Source: Isoetes taiwanensis (lineage: Eukaryota; Streptophyta; Lycopodiopsida; Isoetales; Isoetaceae). Taken from it: a stretch of DNA of 64,000 nucleotides. The notes below the pieces were generated by a model, which was not told where the DNA came from, did no database searches, and worked only from the letters and a program-made list of their open reading frames with translations. This document shows, in pieces, positions 22,396 to 35,379 of this stretch. The stretch lies in NCBI GenBank assembly GCA_021234155.1, contig JAJEKV010000051.1, forward strand, positions 8,266,105 to 8,330,104, given 5' to 3'. How positions within the stretch are numbered: position 1 is the stretch's first letter; each line of letters begins with the position of its first letter. Both the position numbers and the translations under genes were made by a program.

Positions 22396-25389
22396 TAGAC
22401 TACACACATGGTTGCTGCCAAGCATGCAATATTGTAACTCATTCTTTATCTTTGAATGGGATTGGTTCTATCTGACATGACAGATGATTTGCAGTCTTTG
22501 CTTTAGATTTGGAGCACCCTGCCAGAATGGTAGATTTTCAGTGCTTTATGATCTCAAAACTAACTTTTTCCATTCAGGCTAGGCAGAGTTTTATGGAGCT
22601 CAGGATTTCTCTGTCAGGTTTGATCTTTCTACACCATTTCAGCTTTTTACATAGACATTTGGCACATAGTCAGTTTTGATCAATGCTTGCTTGCTTCTAT
22701 CACCAAATCATGAATGTCCTGACATGGTCAATATCAAGAATCTGTCCTGTTCTTCTCAACTGGATGACACAGACTATGATTTGATCTGATTGAAAACTGA
22801 AGGTGTAAGTGTGTGGCAACCTGCAGGTTTGCATGCTTGCTTTCGGTTCTTCTCAAATTTATAGTTAGCATTTTGATTCGCCAAAAGTGGATATGGTGCA
22901 AACTCTCACTCAAGATATTGATTCACAATTTTAGAATGCTTAACCATAAAATTGCTATTGCTCACCGCCAAAAGCATTATGCAGATCACAGACGCACGCC
23001 TTTAGAATTCTAAGTTCATGATATGGTATTTCTGAGAATCATCAGAAAGCAGGATAAAGTTAAATGTATACAGAGAATTATGAGACTAAAACTATTTATC
23101 CTTGCTCCAGTTATACACTACTGGAAAGAAAGCAAATTTCTATTATCTGAAATGCTCAAGAGTTACCGTTTTTATTCTGTGCATAAGGTCAATGTATTGC
23201 AGCTGCAAATTCCCAATTTCAAGTGAGCATCAGAACCTTTAGTGGAAAAAGAAAGAGCAATCTTAATTATCTTCTGTGTGCTGGATCGGTCCTTTCGCTT
23301 ATTTCTTCTTTGGTGCCATTGATTGTTGCAGGTGTTTATTTCTATTGCAAAGAGTCATGGATCTTCTGCTATTATCCACCATCATTCAATTATTGGTTTG
23401 TGGCAATGTTTTAATTTACCTGCTGTAGCTGATGTATTCAACGTAACAATTTGGCCAAATGTCTTGCTTAAATAGGCTAATGATTTATTTGAGGGTCTGA
23501 TAAAGACGAGATAGATCGCTAGCAGAGATCAAAAGAAGGAAAGAAAGATGCTAGAATTGTCAGGAACAGGACCATATGGGTCAGAATGGCAGAATGCAAG
23601 GAGGGGAAGAAACGTCACAGTGGCCAGGATATGGTTAAGAATGCAAGGAAACGCCAGTGGCATTAATGGCAAAAGAATCAACTTCAATGAAGATGCAGGT
23701 GCTCTTGTGAATCGGAACAGATTTTAGGGTTAAACGACCACCTTATACAACCAAATCCATGAATCTGAGCAATATGGCGAACATAAAACTCTGCAAGAGA
23801 GAGATTTCGCAGAAGAATTGAGGGGAAAAGAGCCAAAACTTCTGTGTTTTACTTTCATAAAAAAAAAACTGATCAGTGATCACTTTGCAATTGCAGATGT
23901 ATGTAATGCACAACGTATCTGTTACGAAAACTCTAATCTTCCTGCAAATTCATCAACTAATTAGAAAGCAAAATACCACAGGGTACTCGTTTTACCACCC
24001 AACCGGACCAACTAGAAGAGATATCACCAAGTCAAGCTACTCCGCAAGACTGTATAAGAACAAACTCTCTCTAGCCACCAACCACTGGTGTTACATGAAC
24101 TCCTTCTAATGATATGATCAAGCAAGGAACAAGAGAAGATACTAGAAGGTAAGGCTAGGCTCATCATCAACATAGGAAGAAGCAGATCTAGCTGTGCAGT
24201 CAACTCAGACCCCTATGCACCTTTCTGGGCATAACTTTCAAACCATAAGGAATCTATGGACAACCAAGCCCAATCTGGAAACTAGACGTCAAGAGCTTTC
24301 CAACAAGGTAAGGATCGCCGAATTCTGAGTTGTGGTTGCGGAGATATCACATCTCAAAGTTGTCCTTTTATTTATAGGTAACAATACCTTTTTTTGCCTT
24401 TTTGCCTCTAAATAAAGGTCAAGGTTTATTTTTAGCTCTCTCTTTGATAATAGCAAGGCTTAGACATACTGGATGACTTTCTTACTTGATCATATCAATA
24501 AATATTGTTCCATGCAAGGCCACTCCCCCGAGCACCATTATTAGTTATTAACCTTAAACCATATCAGTATCACGAGTCTAATCCCTTATGGTATGCAATT
24601 GTCCAACCAAAGTAGTAGACTGAGAATGTAACCACTCAAACGATCAAGGGATTAATTGCTTCTAATATCTTCTTGATGTTAGAGGTTTGATTCCCTCTTG
24701 CATTCTTAAGTATGGCAGGAAAACAAGTTACCCTTCCGCTTGAATATAGCATTTTGATTTGGTTTTAATGCAATATTATAGCTATTCAGTGCTTGATGAA
24801 TAGTGGTAGTGAATTGGTTGTAATATACTTTGAATTCTCTTTGCCTTGTAAAATGGGATCTGGTTGTGAATTTTGTTTGTAGGAATGATCCGATTCAGAC
24901 ATATAAATTCCGATTGGGTGAGATAACTAAGAAAAGTTTTTGATAAAAAAAAAAGGAGATTTCTCCAATGCCAGACATACGTATATGTTTAGTAAAAAAA
25001 ATTGCATTTTGCACTTTTTTTTTGTCATTGGTTTAGGAAGGACATTGCATTTTGTCATTGATTTAGGCACAATTGCATTTTGTCATTGATTTTGGCATAT
25101 GTTTTTATAACTAATCACAAAGGAACAATAGAGACGTCAGAAGAAGACTTGCATTGATATATTGACAAAATTGACAACTACTAGAGCTAGAAAATTAAAT
25201 TCAAAGTTCATTTGTGTTTAAGATTCTTTATGTGGGCAAGAGTTGATGCCAAAAGAAAAGCATCACTGCACAAAATATTAAATTTTGTTCATTGAGAATT
25301 TGGCAGACTAAGTTGCAAAAGAATAAGACAAGCCTGTTTTGAGGGAAAAATGCTTAATAGATAGAGCATGGAAATAGTTGGACGATGCA
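22396..25389. other. 3' flank of PPR gene; no gene recognised
   Basis: AT-rich DNA with no supportable coding region. Segment 24,180-24,370 (ctgggcataactttcaaacc, agctttccaacaaggtaag) resembles sequence often met in plant LTR-retrotransposon LTRs, but I found no paired LTR. At about 25,000-25,100 the phrase gcattttgtcattgattt is repeated two to three times. Confidence 0.35.
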
Positions 25390-25636
25390 TTTTTTTTTTG
25401 AAGAACTGTGTCATCAATATATTAAAAGAATGGTAATGTTACAAAGCAAGTGAGGAGGAAGGAGAACTGCCCCAAAGAGACAGCGATACCTCGACACTCC
25501 ACAACAAACTCACAGAAAAACTGCAACTCTACTGCTGTACAAACCGACCATCACCATCTACAACACCCAAGAAGTCCCGCTAAATGGCAAACTTCCGCTC
25601 TACTAATCCCGAGAACACCAGAAAGCTTTGAAATAG
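25390..25636 (-). mobile_element. Severely 5'-truncated LINE, second copy
   Basis: Same family and orientation as the LINE at 14.6-15.3 kb. It starts with a poly-T run (25390-25399), then aagaactgtgtcatcaatat, and stays homologous until gaaatag at 25636. I count about five substitutions and one indel over roughly 235 bp. Only 3' UTR and the last codons of ORF2 are present. I could not find a clear target duplication. Confidence 0.85.
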
Positions 25637-25639
25637 ATT

Positions 25640-26444
25640 ATAATCTAACAAATAAACATGTCAAACAGAAACAAAACATGAAGATAGAAAATGTCTTAAA
25701 AAAATCCACGCCTGTATATGATCTTGGGTTTCAATCTATGTGAGCCATCGATGGGCACCCTCCTTTGAAGTGCCCTAGTAGTGCTTTAGGCAAATTGTGG
25801 AGACGCACTAAAACTATTGGACAACATATCATGACATGATGAAATATACCTTGTGCCCATCACGTTCATGAAAACAAGTACTACAGAGCATCTATAGTGT
25901 AGAAACCATGGATGTACCTCTCCGGACATCATGCAAATATGATTTGTTTCTATTAGTAACATTACTCCTTCCATACCACAAAAGATATAACTGTTTCTGC
26001 GATTTGCATTGTAAGATTCGACGTCTAAGTTGCAGAGAGAAACAAGCTTCAGAAAATGTGCTAATGGAGTGACCAATCCCAGAAAATGGAAACAAAGAAA
26101 AAATATAGTTTTACAGTTTCGGCCGTTGTTCTATGAATTAGTGCAAAGGAACATAATTGGTAGCCCAGCAAGGAGAAACATAAATTCCAGCATAAGTACC
26201 AATCTCAACTCGGATCGAAATCACCAGGCATTCGATTTCTTGCACCAGAAGATAAAGTAGATAATCCTAATTCCCATCGTTTGAAACTTTCTTGACCTCG
26301 AATGAAGAATGGGCAACGGGCAGAGTCACCTGCAACAGCCAGCTTAGGCCAATCACAAAGCATATCCGGGTATATGCTGGCATTAGAATATGCCCTATAC
26401 CCACATAAACTAGGGTTTGCCCTTAGGGACAACCCAAAAAGGAA
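25640..26444. other. No gene recognised
   Basis: No coding motif, repeat or structure that I can support. Short minus-strand frames at 25786-26076 and 26205-26432 are compatible with chance. Confidence 0.4.
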
Positions 26445-28190
26445 CGAATCATATTATTCATTAAAATACTAGCAGAGTTGTTCCCATCTACAAGACAAGT
26501 GACCCGCACTGTCCAGCCAATTATCGGACAATCGTGATCAGTTTGATGTTCCAAAACTGTTGATCGGGGTCCTAGAGCAGCATTTGACAAACTGGACAGA
26601 GGCAACAGAAGTATGGGCATGTACACAGACGGGATTCAGGCCCCGACACACAACCATTGACCACATTGTGATGATGCAGACTCTAGTTAAAGACAACAAA
26701 AACCGTCGCCAGGACTGTATTGTTGCTTCGTTGACTTTGCCAAGGCTTTTGATACTGATCCTCGGGAAAAGATGTGGGCAAGATTGCGGCAGCTGAAGGT
26801 CCCTGCGAAGCTGCAGAACGTAGTGTATAGGCTAGATGAGACATGCACATACCAATTGCAGCTGATAGGCCAACCATTCGACAACAGTATCAGGATCTGC
26901 CAGGGATGTCCTTTCTCTCCAACACTATTTGGACTCTAGATTTATCAATTATAGAGTTGGCTTGTTGATAATGGAGCAATGGAGCTCAACTTCTGCACTA
27001 GGTAACTAGACAACTAATATATGCTGATGATGTGGACCTCCTAGCTCACACTCCAGAGGACGTGTAGTGCCATATCAATGCCCTGAACACATTCTGCTAG
27101 GGCACTAACATGCACGTCAATCTGAGACTAAGGTGGTCCTCATATCATCCTCACATCAGCCAAGGCCCATCTCCTTTAGTTACCCGGGAGACACCCACCT
27201 AGAAGTATTTGGGTGTGGGTTTTTCTCCTACAATGTATTGGGACACTTCCATCCAGTTAAGAGCGACGATAAGTTGGAAGGCATTATATACAATGTGAAA
27301 GAACTGCCCCAAAAGCAGAGCTGTATGATTGGGCCCATTGGTCCCACCTGTCTAAAGCCTTGGTGGAGCTTGTCCTTCTATATGGGGTCGAAGTCTAGGG
27401 CCCTGTAGTATCCCTTACTACGTGGAATGACTTGGAGCAGGTGCAGAAAGCCTTCCTGGCACAGGCATTGGGAGTGAAGCCCATGGTTCCATATCAAATC
27501 CTATTGCAGGAGACGGGTTTCTTGCTTCTTCAGAGGGCGACCCTTACATTGTCTACTTTCAAAAGGTGGCCAATATAGATGATGCTGGCATCCCCAACTT
27601 GGCTTACACCATAGCAATGGGGCTGCAGTGCCTCAAGGATTGCTGGAGGGAAATGAGAGCTCAGTGGCTGGCCAGGTGGATTGTGCAGGAGCACATGTGT
27701 ATACAAGTGCAAGCAGAAGCAGATCGCCATGGCTTGAGGTAGTATCTTGACACTTGCTTCCTCAACAAGCTTTGGGTTGCCAGTGCCCTTGAATAGATCA
27801 AGACAACACATTATCAGCACCACATAAATCCTGTATTGGAACAGGGCCCATAATGCTACCTGCATACCCATCTGCCTATGAAGAAGCAAAGACTCATTGC
27901 CTCGATTGGCACATACACACATTGTCTCCAAACCGAGATAGATATATAGATTGGGGAGCCATGTTAGGATAGGGTTTGTCCGTGCTGGTAGAGGGGAGCC
28001 ATTCAAGATGAGTGCCACACTCTGCAGAGCTATCCAGCATATGAACAAATCCAGACATGTTAGGCTGAGTTGGTCAGGTCCGACTAGGCTCTACATGTGG
28101 TATTGAATACGTCTTTGGTACAGATGCTGGGATTATACGTTCAGGAGGTCATAGATATGCGAGCTCAACTATGGCCTCAGAGACACACCT
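26445..28190 (+). mobile_element. Decayed LINE reverse transcriptase (second family)
   Basis: With many frameshifts and stops, the plus strand reads a LINE ORF2: CPANYRTIVISLMFQ (about 26505), GVLEQHLTNWTEA (26565), TQTGFRPRHTTIDHI (26623), PREKMWARL-like sequence near 26760, then IYADDVDLLAH near 27010, the catalytic YADD of RT. After that come thumb/connection parts with KAFLAQALGVKP and YQILLQETGFLLLQ (27445-27520). The last block is homologous to YPILLYETGFWPLQ of the element at 39.7-40.6 kb, so both belong to one LINE clade. Non-functional. The 3' end may lie at 29.29 kb, where tggacgttaaaata is followed by a microsatellite, or that may be a separate fragment. Confidence 0.85.
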
Positions 28191-29275
28191 GACATGCACA
28201 TATGTTTCATGATGCATATTTGTATCCTTGTACTATTTGTACAGTTTGTCAACATTCTTATTATTGCCACAGTTCTTCCCTCAAAAACCCTTCAGAGCAA
28301 GGGTCTTTTAATTCAGATAGTAATAAGTTTGTTGTGCTCCTTTGATGGGTCCCATGGCCGATTGATCTTCGTGGACAATCAAATCAATTCATTAAAAGGC
28401 ACTTTTACATATAGCTAAGGGATTATTTCAGACACTTTATCTTATGGGTGCTTTTAAGCATGGTTATGATATATGTGAAGTTACTATAGACCATTTAATT
28501 GCAATGCAAAACTAAAGAGTAAAATATTCAATAAAATAATAAAATAACATAGCTAGTGTGGTAAACAAATAAGGTTATCTAGCTAATTGTTGTATCTTAC
28601 AGATTGTAGAGGTCACTTGGATGTAAGATATGTTGGGATTTTCATGTAGACGAAGAACATATTGTCCAATGCGATGACCCGAATACTCATGGATCATGGT
28701 TGTTTTATGGCGACCTCTTAGCTATTGCAATTCAATCCTAGATTTGGGGCATAACCTGGGTTCAAATCCCACATGTTTAAGAACATCTTCTGCGCCATTC
28801 AATATTGACAGATTTATTTTACTATAATATATGTCGAACCAAAGAAATGATAAATTATATTGTTTGGAATCAAAAAAATGTTCGTGGTGGCCTTTTGGCC
28901 ACTGCGATAAGTTTCTTGTGGAATTATAAATTTAATTTTTTATATGCTTATCAATGGTAAGAGCACATCCAATTGTCTCTCCATGACACAAAGCGAATGG
29001 ATGCGTTGTGATAGTTGCGAATATTAAAGAATATAGGGTGCAATTGCATGAACATTCTAATCGATGAATATCATTCTATGTTGCCAATATCAAAGAGCAT
29101 AGGTGTAATAGTCTTGAACACAAGAGAATTTCATTGAGGATAAGCCATCTCCCATCTTCCATTCCTCTTTTATCAAGGATTCAATGACTTGCTATGAAAG
29201 TGGCTATGCATCGATGTAAAGTTGGTGGGGGAAGGACCCAATGTACACGAGTGGGGGCAAGATACCTTTGGGTCA
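28191..29275. other. No gene recognised
   Basis: AT-rich, CpG-poor DNA. Short frames such as 28194-28418 lack motifs. I see no tRNA-like or repeat structure beyond short A/T runs. Confidence 0.4.
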
Positions 29276-29328
29276 TGGACGTTAAAATACCATCCATCCA
29301 TCAATTCATCCATCCATCCATCCATCCA
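29276..29328 (+). repeat. LINE-like 3' end with (CCAT)n microsatellite
   Basis: tggacgttaaaata (29276-29289) is followed by a CCAT tetranucleotide run with one interruption (atcaattc). The same 14-bp phrase ends the LINE at 40.76 kb, where it is followed by a CTTC-type run. Confidence 0.65.
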
Positions 29329-29624
29329 GGGCCACCTTTCAAAATCAGTAATGTATTGTAACATGTGTCTACAACTTCAAGGCTGCCTATAGCAAAGTTG
29401 TACTATACCCTAGGTACAGTCATTAAAAATGCGATAGAAATTTTCTATATAATATAAGGTTGGACTCATTTTTCTTCCATCATTTATTTGTGGGTTGTAA
29501 CAATAAAACCCCCTTAATAAAGGATTTCAAAAAGATAAATATTCGCATCGGCCTTAGTTGCCACGATAAATTTCTTGTAGTGTTTAGATAACAATATGTG
29601 TATATTTTTCCATTCTAATGAAAG

Positions 29625-29632
29625 GTTGTTAT
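29625..29632. repeat. 8-bp target duplication, left of hAT element
   Basis: gttgttat, repeated at 30655-30662. Eight base pairs is the standard hAT target duplication. Confidence 0.9.
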
Positions 29633-30654
29633 CAGGGCTCGAATTTGACGGCTTTCATGCCTGTTTTTTGGATTTTTGCCCGTCAAAACAGGTGGAAAAA
29701 AATTTTGCATGGCAAATGAAGGGCAGCACTTGGGCAATTGCCCGTCATAGGGAAGGACAACTACAAGACATACTCGTCATTTGAAAGGCTAGGAACAGAG
29801 GAATGCCCGTCATTTTTCTTGCTATATATCTATATATAAATTCTATAATTTATATTGAAATAGATTATTATCCCATTTTCTAAACGAATTTAAAATAAGC
29901 ATTCTAGAAACCAATGAACCATTGACTTAAAAATATCTTGCATGTTGTATTGGATGCACTTGCTAAGAGGTTTGGAGACGTGAGTGAGATATTTAATGCA
30001 ATGAATTTCTTCAATCCATCTGCATATGCTGTGGATGATGTTGTAAGGGATGACAAGACTAAAGAATGGTTGGAAAAATTGCTTGCCAAGTTTGCTTCAA
30101 AAGTAGACATGGCTAGATGTTTGAGTCAGAGGGAGGACTTCGTTGAGACACTTTTTAGGGCTGCCAAGAACAAAGGGATGGTGATGGCTTGGACTATTTG
30201 TAGAGATGAAAATGGAACATGTGATAGTTGGTGGGAAAGTTTTTTAGCATTGATGAAATTATGGCAATATTGGTCATTCCTGGAAGCATGGCCTCTTGTG
30301 AGAGAGGATTCTCCCGTCAAAATGCTATTAAGAGTGCTATAAGATCGAGCATGAACTTAGAAACACTTGATGCCACAATGTGTGTATCATTGTGGAATGA
30401 ACCTTTTGAAAGCATAGATTGGCAAGCATGTTACAAGGACTGGTATGAAGCGAAGCAAAAGAGAGGAATGCCACTTGAGTAGCCTTCTTTCTATCCATCT
30501 ATATTTTTTGAGGAAAAAAACTGGTTTCTGTCATCTTAAATTTTTTAATTGCATTTGAAAGGCTTGAATTTAGGAACTTCCTGTCACGCGAAAGGGAAAA
30601 ATTATTTTGCCCGTCCCTAGAAAATTAAGGGCGGGCCGTCAAATTCGAACACTG
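29633..30654 (+). mobile_element. Non-autonomous hAT transposon with residual dimerisation domain
   Basis: A 1,022-bp element with 20-bp terminal inverted repeats, cagggctcgaatttgacggc (29633-29652) and the complement of cagtgttcgaatttgacggc (30635-30654), matching at 18 of 20 bases, and a perfect 8-bp target duplication. Subterminal GCCCGTC motifs recur near both ends and may be transposase-binding sites. Inside, 29938-30482 encodes the C-terminal part of a hAT transposase; the N-terminal BED finger and the first catalytic blocks are missing. It is an internally deleted derivative, mobilised in trans if at all. Confidence 0.92.
29938..30482 (+). pseudogene. hAT transposase C-terminus (dimerisation domain), frameshifted
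   Basis: The frame starts LHVVLDALAKRFGDVSEIFN, passes WLEKLLAKFASKVDM and reaches CDSWWESF. One base appears lost in the T run at about 30237-30243. The other frame then reads FSIDEIMAILVIPGS, SCERGFSRQNAIKSAIRSS and LNVET-like MNLETLDATMCVSLW. The last is the hAT C-terminal dimerisation signature of the animal/plant ZNF862-like branch. It ends at a TAG at 30480-30482. Apart from the one indel the domain is well preserved. Confidence 0.85.
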
Positions 30655-30662
30655 GTTGTTAT
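30655..30662. repeat. 8-bp target duplication, right of hAT element
   Basis: gttgttat, identical to 29625-29632. Confidence 0.9.
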
Positions 30663-33600
30663 GCATAAATATCATCATCATCTGGTGTTCCATTGAGCTG
30701 AATGAATGAGTACAATGACCCATAGGGGGACACAACAATGAACCCCAAATGAGTGAAAAATCAACACACAATACTCCGATAGTTTAGACAACCCCATAGA
30801 TAAGACAAAATTGTCTATAATGAATTCTGGCCTCCAAATAGAGCGTCAAGTTCAACAACATCTAGAAGATGGTCGTGTTACATTGTTCCCGAACTGGAAC
30901 AAACAAATTCAATAGTGAGGTACTGCCACCCATCCAAGCTGCAACTCGAACCCATCCTACTAAAGTGCCAGCCCCAACTCCACACGCCTACCCTGGCGGC
31001 TTGCATGAAAGGCAATTCCATGTGCACTAGTGAGCTCCAAACTGCAAGACCAAACAACATGCCACTGCTCAATATGCAAGGGTTAGGAGCCATCTACAGG
31101 CCAATTGTTAGCAAACCATAAAGTTGGATCGGAAATACAAGAACCACAACATCAAAATGGAAAGATGATCCATGAGGATCCTCGGAGGCCACCTGGCTAT
31201 GCAGAGATAGAGAATTCTAAAATATAGCCTCAACCAAGGGAAGCCTCCCTTTGGTGCTCTTCAGAAGCGCCAAGTGCTACATTGGAAAAAAATGTAGAGG
31301 GTCATTGGCCAAACTAACGAAAGCAATCATATAGCAACCACCGAGGGACAAGACATAATTGGACTAGGCCATATAGAATGGAAAAACAACCCGAGCTGGA
31401 TACCCTAAGACCGACCTGTGGGGAAGGATGATGGGACTGTACAACAACACAGATTCAGTTCAAAGAAAATTATGATGAGGATGCAAGAAACACAAGGCTT
31501 TTATGGGAGAAAGGGCCAAAGAAAGCTTGTGTCATAGAAGGCCTGGATCCAAAAGAAGAGCTGGCGCCATGGCGTCCCTTTCCCTAGAAAGGTGGTTCTC
31601 TCCTATATAAGAAGAGAACCATAGAATTCTAGAGAAAGGTCCTTATGCAGAAATGTTATCATCTGACACAGACCTCAAACCCCCTAAGACCGATGCTACG
31701 AGACTCTAAGGCCGAAAGGGTAACCCAGAGAGAAGCCGATTGAGAATGCAGGTAGTTGCATGGGATTAGTGTGCCAAGATGAGGAATGTGTGAAGAAAAA
31801 AAGAGTACAATCTGAAACAAAAAATGACAACATAAGAATGCATGACAACCATCCAAAAACTTGAAACAACCAAATCTCTTTCAAAATTGAGTGTATTAAT
31901 TATAGACCGCAATAAAATCAAAGACATAGTAACATGTTATAAGCATAGTCATCATCCGCACACCTGACTCACATGTGAGGGCGAGAAAATACTGTGGAAC
32001 TAGAGGAGATTTCAGGCCCGAAGGGGGGAGATGGATGGGAAGAATTAGCAGAGGGTTATTAAAAGCAGCTATACGGGCAAAATAAGTCTCAATTTTGTGA
32101 TTATTACGGCTATAAAACGTGAAAAAAATAGGGAGTGTTGTGGGATAAGGGAACGGCTGAGACATAGGAGGCAGAAGCAAAAGAGTCAAAAGAGGAGGCA
32201 GGTGGATTAGTAGCCATGCTAGGGCGGCGATCAAGGCGGCCTTGGTGAGCCAGTTTCAAGCAATAGAAATCATCTGCAGATAATGAGAAGCTTGAATGAT
32301 CAGAAAAATCAAAGGCAATATCATACCCCTTGCATCCGCAATCAGAAAGAATTTCATTTGTTGTTGAGTGGCTAACTTACCCTCTTCAATAAGCTTCAAG
32401 ACAGAGGCCGGCACTGCAAGTGAGAGAGAGAACAAGCTAGCATACAACTCTCGAATCTGTCCTCATTCACACATAAGAATTCATATTGGTACCTCGAGGA
32501 GTTTTATTTGAATGTCGGCCAGGTCCGAACCGCCCGCTCCGGTGCCTCCTCTCGGAGGGATTCGACTCTCGAATGGAGGACTGAGATATAAAGGAGAATT
32601 GTACATCACGAATTTGAGCCATTTTCCATTGCAAGGACTGAAGAACCTGAGGCAAGAATAGATCAGATTGATAGACAGAAGCCATCGTCGGGGCAATCTA
32701 CGAATTGGGAAAAGGAGGTGCAGCTCCTGAAGTGGCAGAAGTGCTGTCAAAACTTTTGGGAGGAGGAGGGGGAGCCAAGGGAGTCGAGGTGAGGGTGGAT
32801 GATGGGTAGAATAGTGGATGGAGTGTTAGGGAAGAAAGTTGACAGCATAAAAGAAAATCCAAAGGGGTTGCTAGAGGAAGGAGGATACAAGTTACTCAAC
32901 ATTGTGGCTGCACTAGGCAACTCTGGAAAAGAAGTTGTCGGGGAGGACCGGGCACGATCCATTCCTGCAGGTGCGTAAGTGGCAATATATTTGTCGCGAT
33001 GCATGGCCGCCATCCCCGCGTATTCGTGGAAACGCCTGAACCTAGAGTCATTCTAATAGGGTTGTTTTCTCCATGCTTGAAATAGCTTAGCACCAATAGG
33101 ACGAGAGAAGTAAAAAGTAAGTCGAGAAAACTACCCCAAGTATAAAAAGAACACCGAAAGTATGATGCTCCCCATCAAATATACGATGCCCCATCGCCCA
33201 TCTTATGGAAAATCCCCTATCCAGCCACATCTATGCATGGACCCTCCATCTATCCTGCTCCTGGGATGGCCAGGCCGCGGGAAGGGGACACGAAGATGTC
33301 TTACGCACTCTTCCCTTATGGGCTCCTATAACAGCGAAAGTATATACAAACGTCAGCACTAGTAATAACAATACAATAAGTTACCACGAGGGGTAGTACC
33401 ATCCATCCATAGATCATCCATATTACATCAATACATCATCTATCAAATGAGCTTCTACCCAGGTTCAGACTCATTGGGAGAGTAGACTAATGACTGGAGT
33501 CTCCAAATAGAGCAGACCAAGTTATGGCAAGGACTTGGGTTGACAATAAATAATCGCTAGGTTTGACCACTCCATCTGTCCCTCATGTACATACTATGCA

Positions 33601-34299
33601 GATGGGCTAAATCAGACTTGGCCATGACTGTAACCTGTCGGATATGCAATCTCTTGGTCACACAAGAAGACTATTCTGGATTGCATCTCCCTGGTCCCAT
33701 GAGGTAGGAAGGGTTGTATCTCCCCTTCTTAGAGTGCAGTGGCTCCATAAGCGACTAAAAGATCGTAGTGACACACATCCTTCCCCGTCTGAACTCCCAA
33801 AACAAGAGGCAGGTCAACACCTGCAATTCTTAAGAGTCAGGGCGATAATGTTGATCCAGGAAGTGTCGGACCCATACCCGGCCCTTTCAAAGTGACCAAC
33901 TATAAGCCTAATCCACTATGGGTCCCCAGTAGCCGCGCTCAGTAGGGACCTCCATCTATTTTCCTACTGATTCTATTATGTGGTGCTCAATCACTCCATA
34001 ACCTCCGTAGCCTGGTGGGTTCTATGCACAGGCCGCATCACTCTATAACCTCCATAGCCTGGTGGGTTCTATGCATAGGCCGCAAATAACTAAAGGATCT
34101 AAACTAGAAGCATCATCTAAACAAGGCTACTAGATCTCTACACCCTTCCCAATAGAAAAGATGCAAACATGAACCAACATCATATATCCACATAACATGA
34201 TAAATAATAAGAATAACATCTAATCCTAATCACATGCATCTAACTTACAGTTAGGGTTCATTGATTAGAGTTCATGAGCCGAAATGAGGGTTCTAAAAT
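30663..34299. other. Unassigned, probably repeat-derived
   Basis: No gene can be supported. Minus-strand frames at 31896-32447 and 32481-33013 are proline/leucine/serine-rich and may be retroelement remains, but no RT, integrase or gag motif is visible. At 33990-34084 a block of about 50 bp (cataacctc-gtagcctggtgg) is tandemly duplicated with few changes. Confidence 0.35.
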
Positions 34300-34839
34300 G
34301 GATCTACTAGAGATATGAAATATTAACTCATCTGGAATGTTTATTCCAGATGATTTATCCAGATGATTTATCAAGGTCTCTACTCCAAATACCTACTCTG
34401 GAGGAACTTCCGTCCGATCCTGGTGTCTCCATCGCTCTGTGGATAGTTCGGGGGAGTTCCCACTCCTTCTGATACACGCACGCTCTTGGGGCTGCTGCAT
34501 ATGTAGTGCTACAGCAGACAATTCTCGAAACGGAGTTTCGAGCATGAACATGGTTCATGGACTGTTGGAGCCGAAAAATGGCCTAAGTTTAAGATTTGGC
34601 CATTAGTAGGTCAGGATTGCCATGTCACGCCATGTGGCTCCAATAAGGTGCGTCTGTGTGGAGGGTCGCCAATAGGATGGGGCCATGTGGAAATGGTTCC
34701 CTACTTAAGGTTGGCTAAGTTACATATTTGACTTAGCCATGCTCCCTTTCCCTGTATACAAGCCTACTAAGGTAGGTTTGTATGGTGATGTGGCCGAAAA
34801 TATATGTATATATCCCCTATATTTTCAGGGAGCGTCACA
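34300..34839 (-). repeat. Probable LTR of Ty3/Gypsy element (far end uncertain)
   Basis: On the minus strand a purine tract (aaagagggaga, plus 34840-34852) is followed by TGTGACGCTCCCTG at 34839, the pattern of a polypurine tract next to an LTR starting TG. Downstream on that strand lie a TATA-rich segment near 34790-34810 and aataaacattccag near 34335. The far LTR end is not determined and no second LTR is in the window. Confidence 0.5.
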
Positions 34840-35379
34840 TTCTCCCTCTTTAGCATAATACTGTCCTCGGCATTACCATGGGATAAACGAACCTGCAACA
34901 ACCTTAAAGATAGAAATAAGGGATATAACATTTAGAATTTAAAGTGATAGACTTCCAACTCTCAATTATAACGATAATTGTAAAGGCTATACTTACATAC
35001 TTATACAAAGTCATATATCCTTAATAGTTCATCATTATAAAAGTAACACATAATGACATAACAATATATTTAGGAGCTTATAATTGAGTACAAAATCTAT
35101 AACTCCTTATTCTTCTTGTGATGTGCTCCCTCCATTTTGCTCCTCCTTTATTGGCCTGCAATAAGTAGCACACCCCCTAATTACTTCCTTGAGCCGAACT
35201 ACTAGCTGCAGTGCATCATGGCCCTGAAGGTTTAAGCCTAGGGAACATCTAGGATGATCACATCATCGCCCATGATCACCTGCTTAGCCACCACCTGTGC
35301 ATCTCATCATCTCCCCTAGGTTCAATGCACTAGGTTAAGCTACTACACTTACTTGACTAGCAGGAGTCGACTAAGTTGG

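Noticed and set aside
14603-25636. The two similar blocks at 14.6 and 25.4 kb as LTRs of one 11-kb element containing the PPR genes
   Set aside because: Each block has its own poly-T end, they differ in length at the other end, and the first has its own target duplication. They are separate LINE copies.
25390-25640. Target duplication for the second LINE copy
   Set aside because: gaaatag occurs in both flanks but not next to the poly-T end, so it does not qualify.
27530-28048. Minus-strand 172-codon open frame
   Set aside because: It is the opposite strand of the LINE coding relic, whose plus-strand motifs are convincing.
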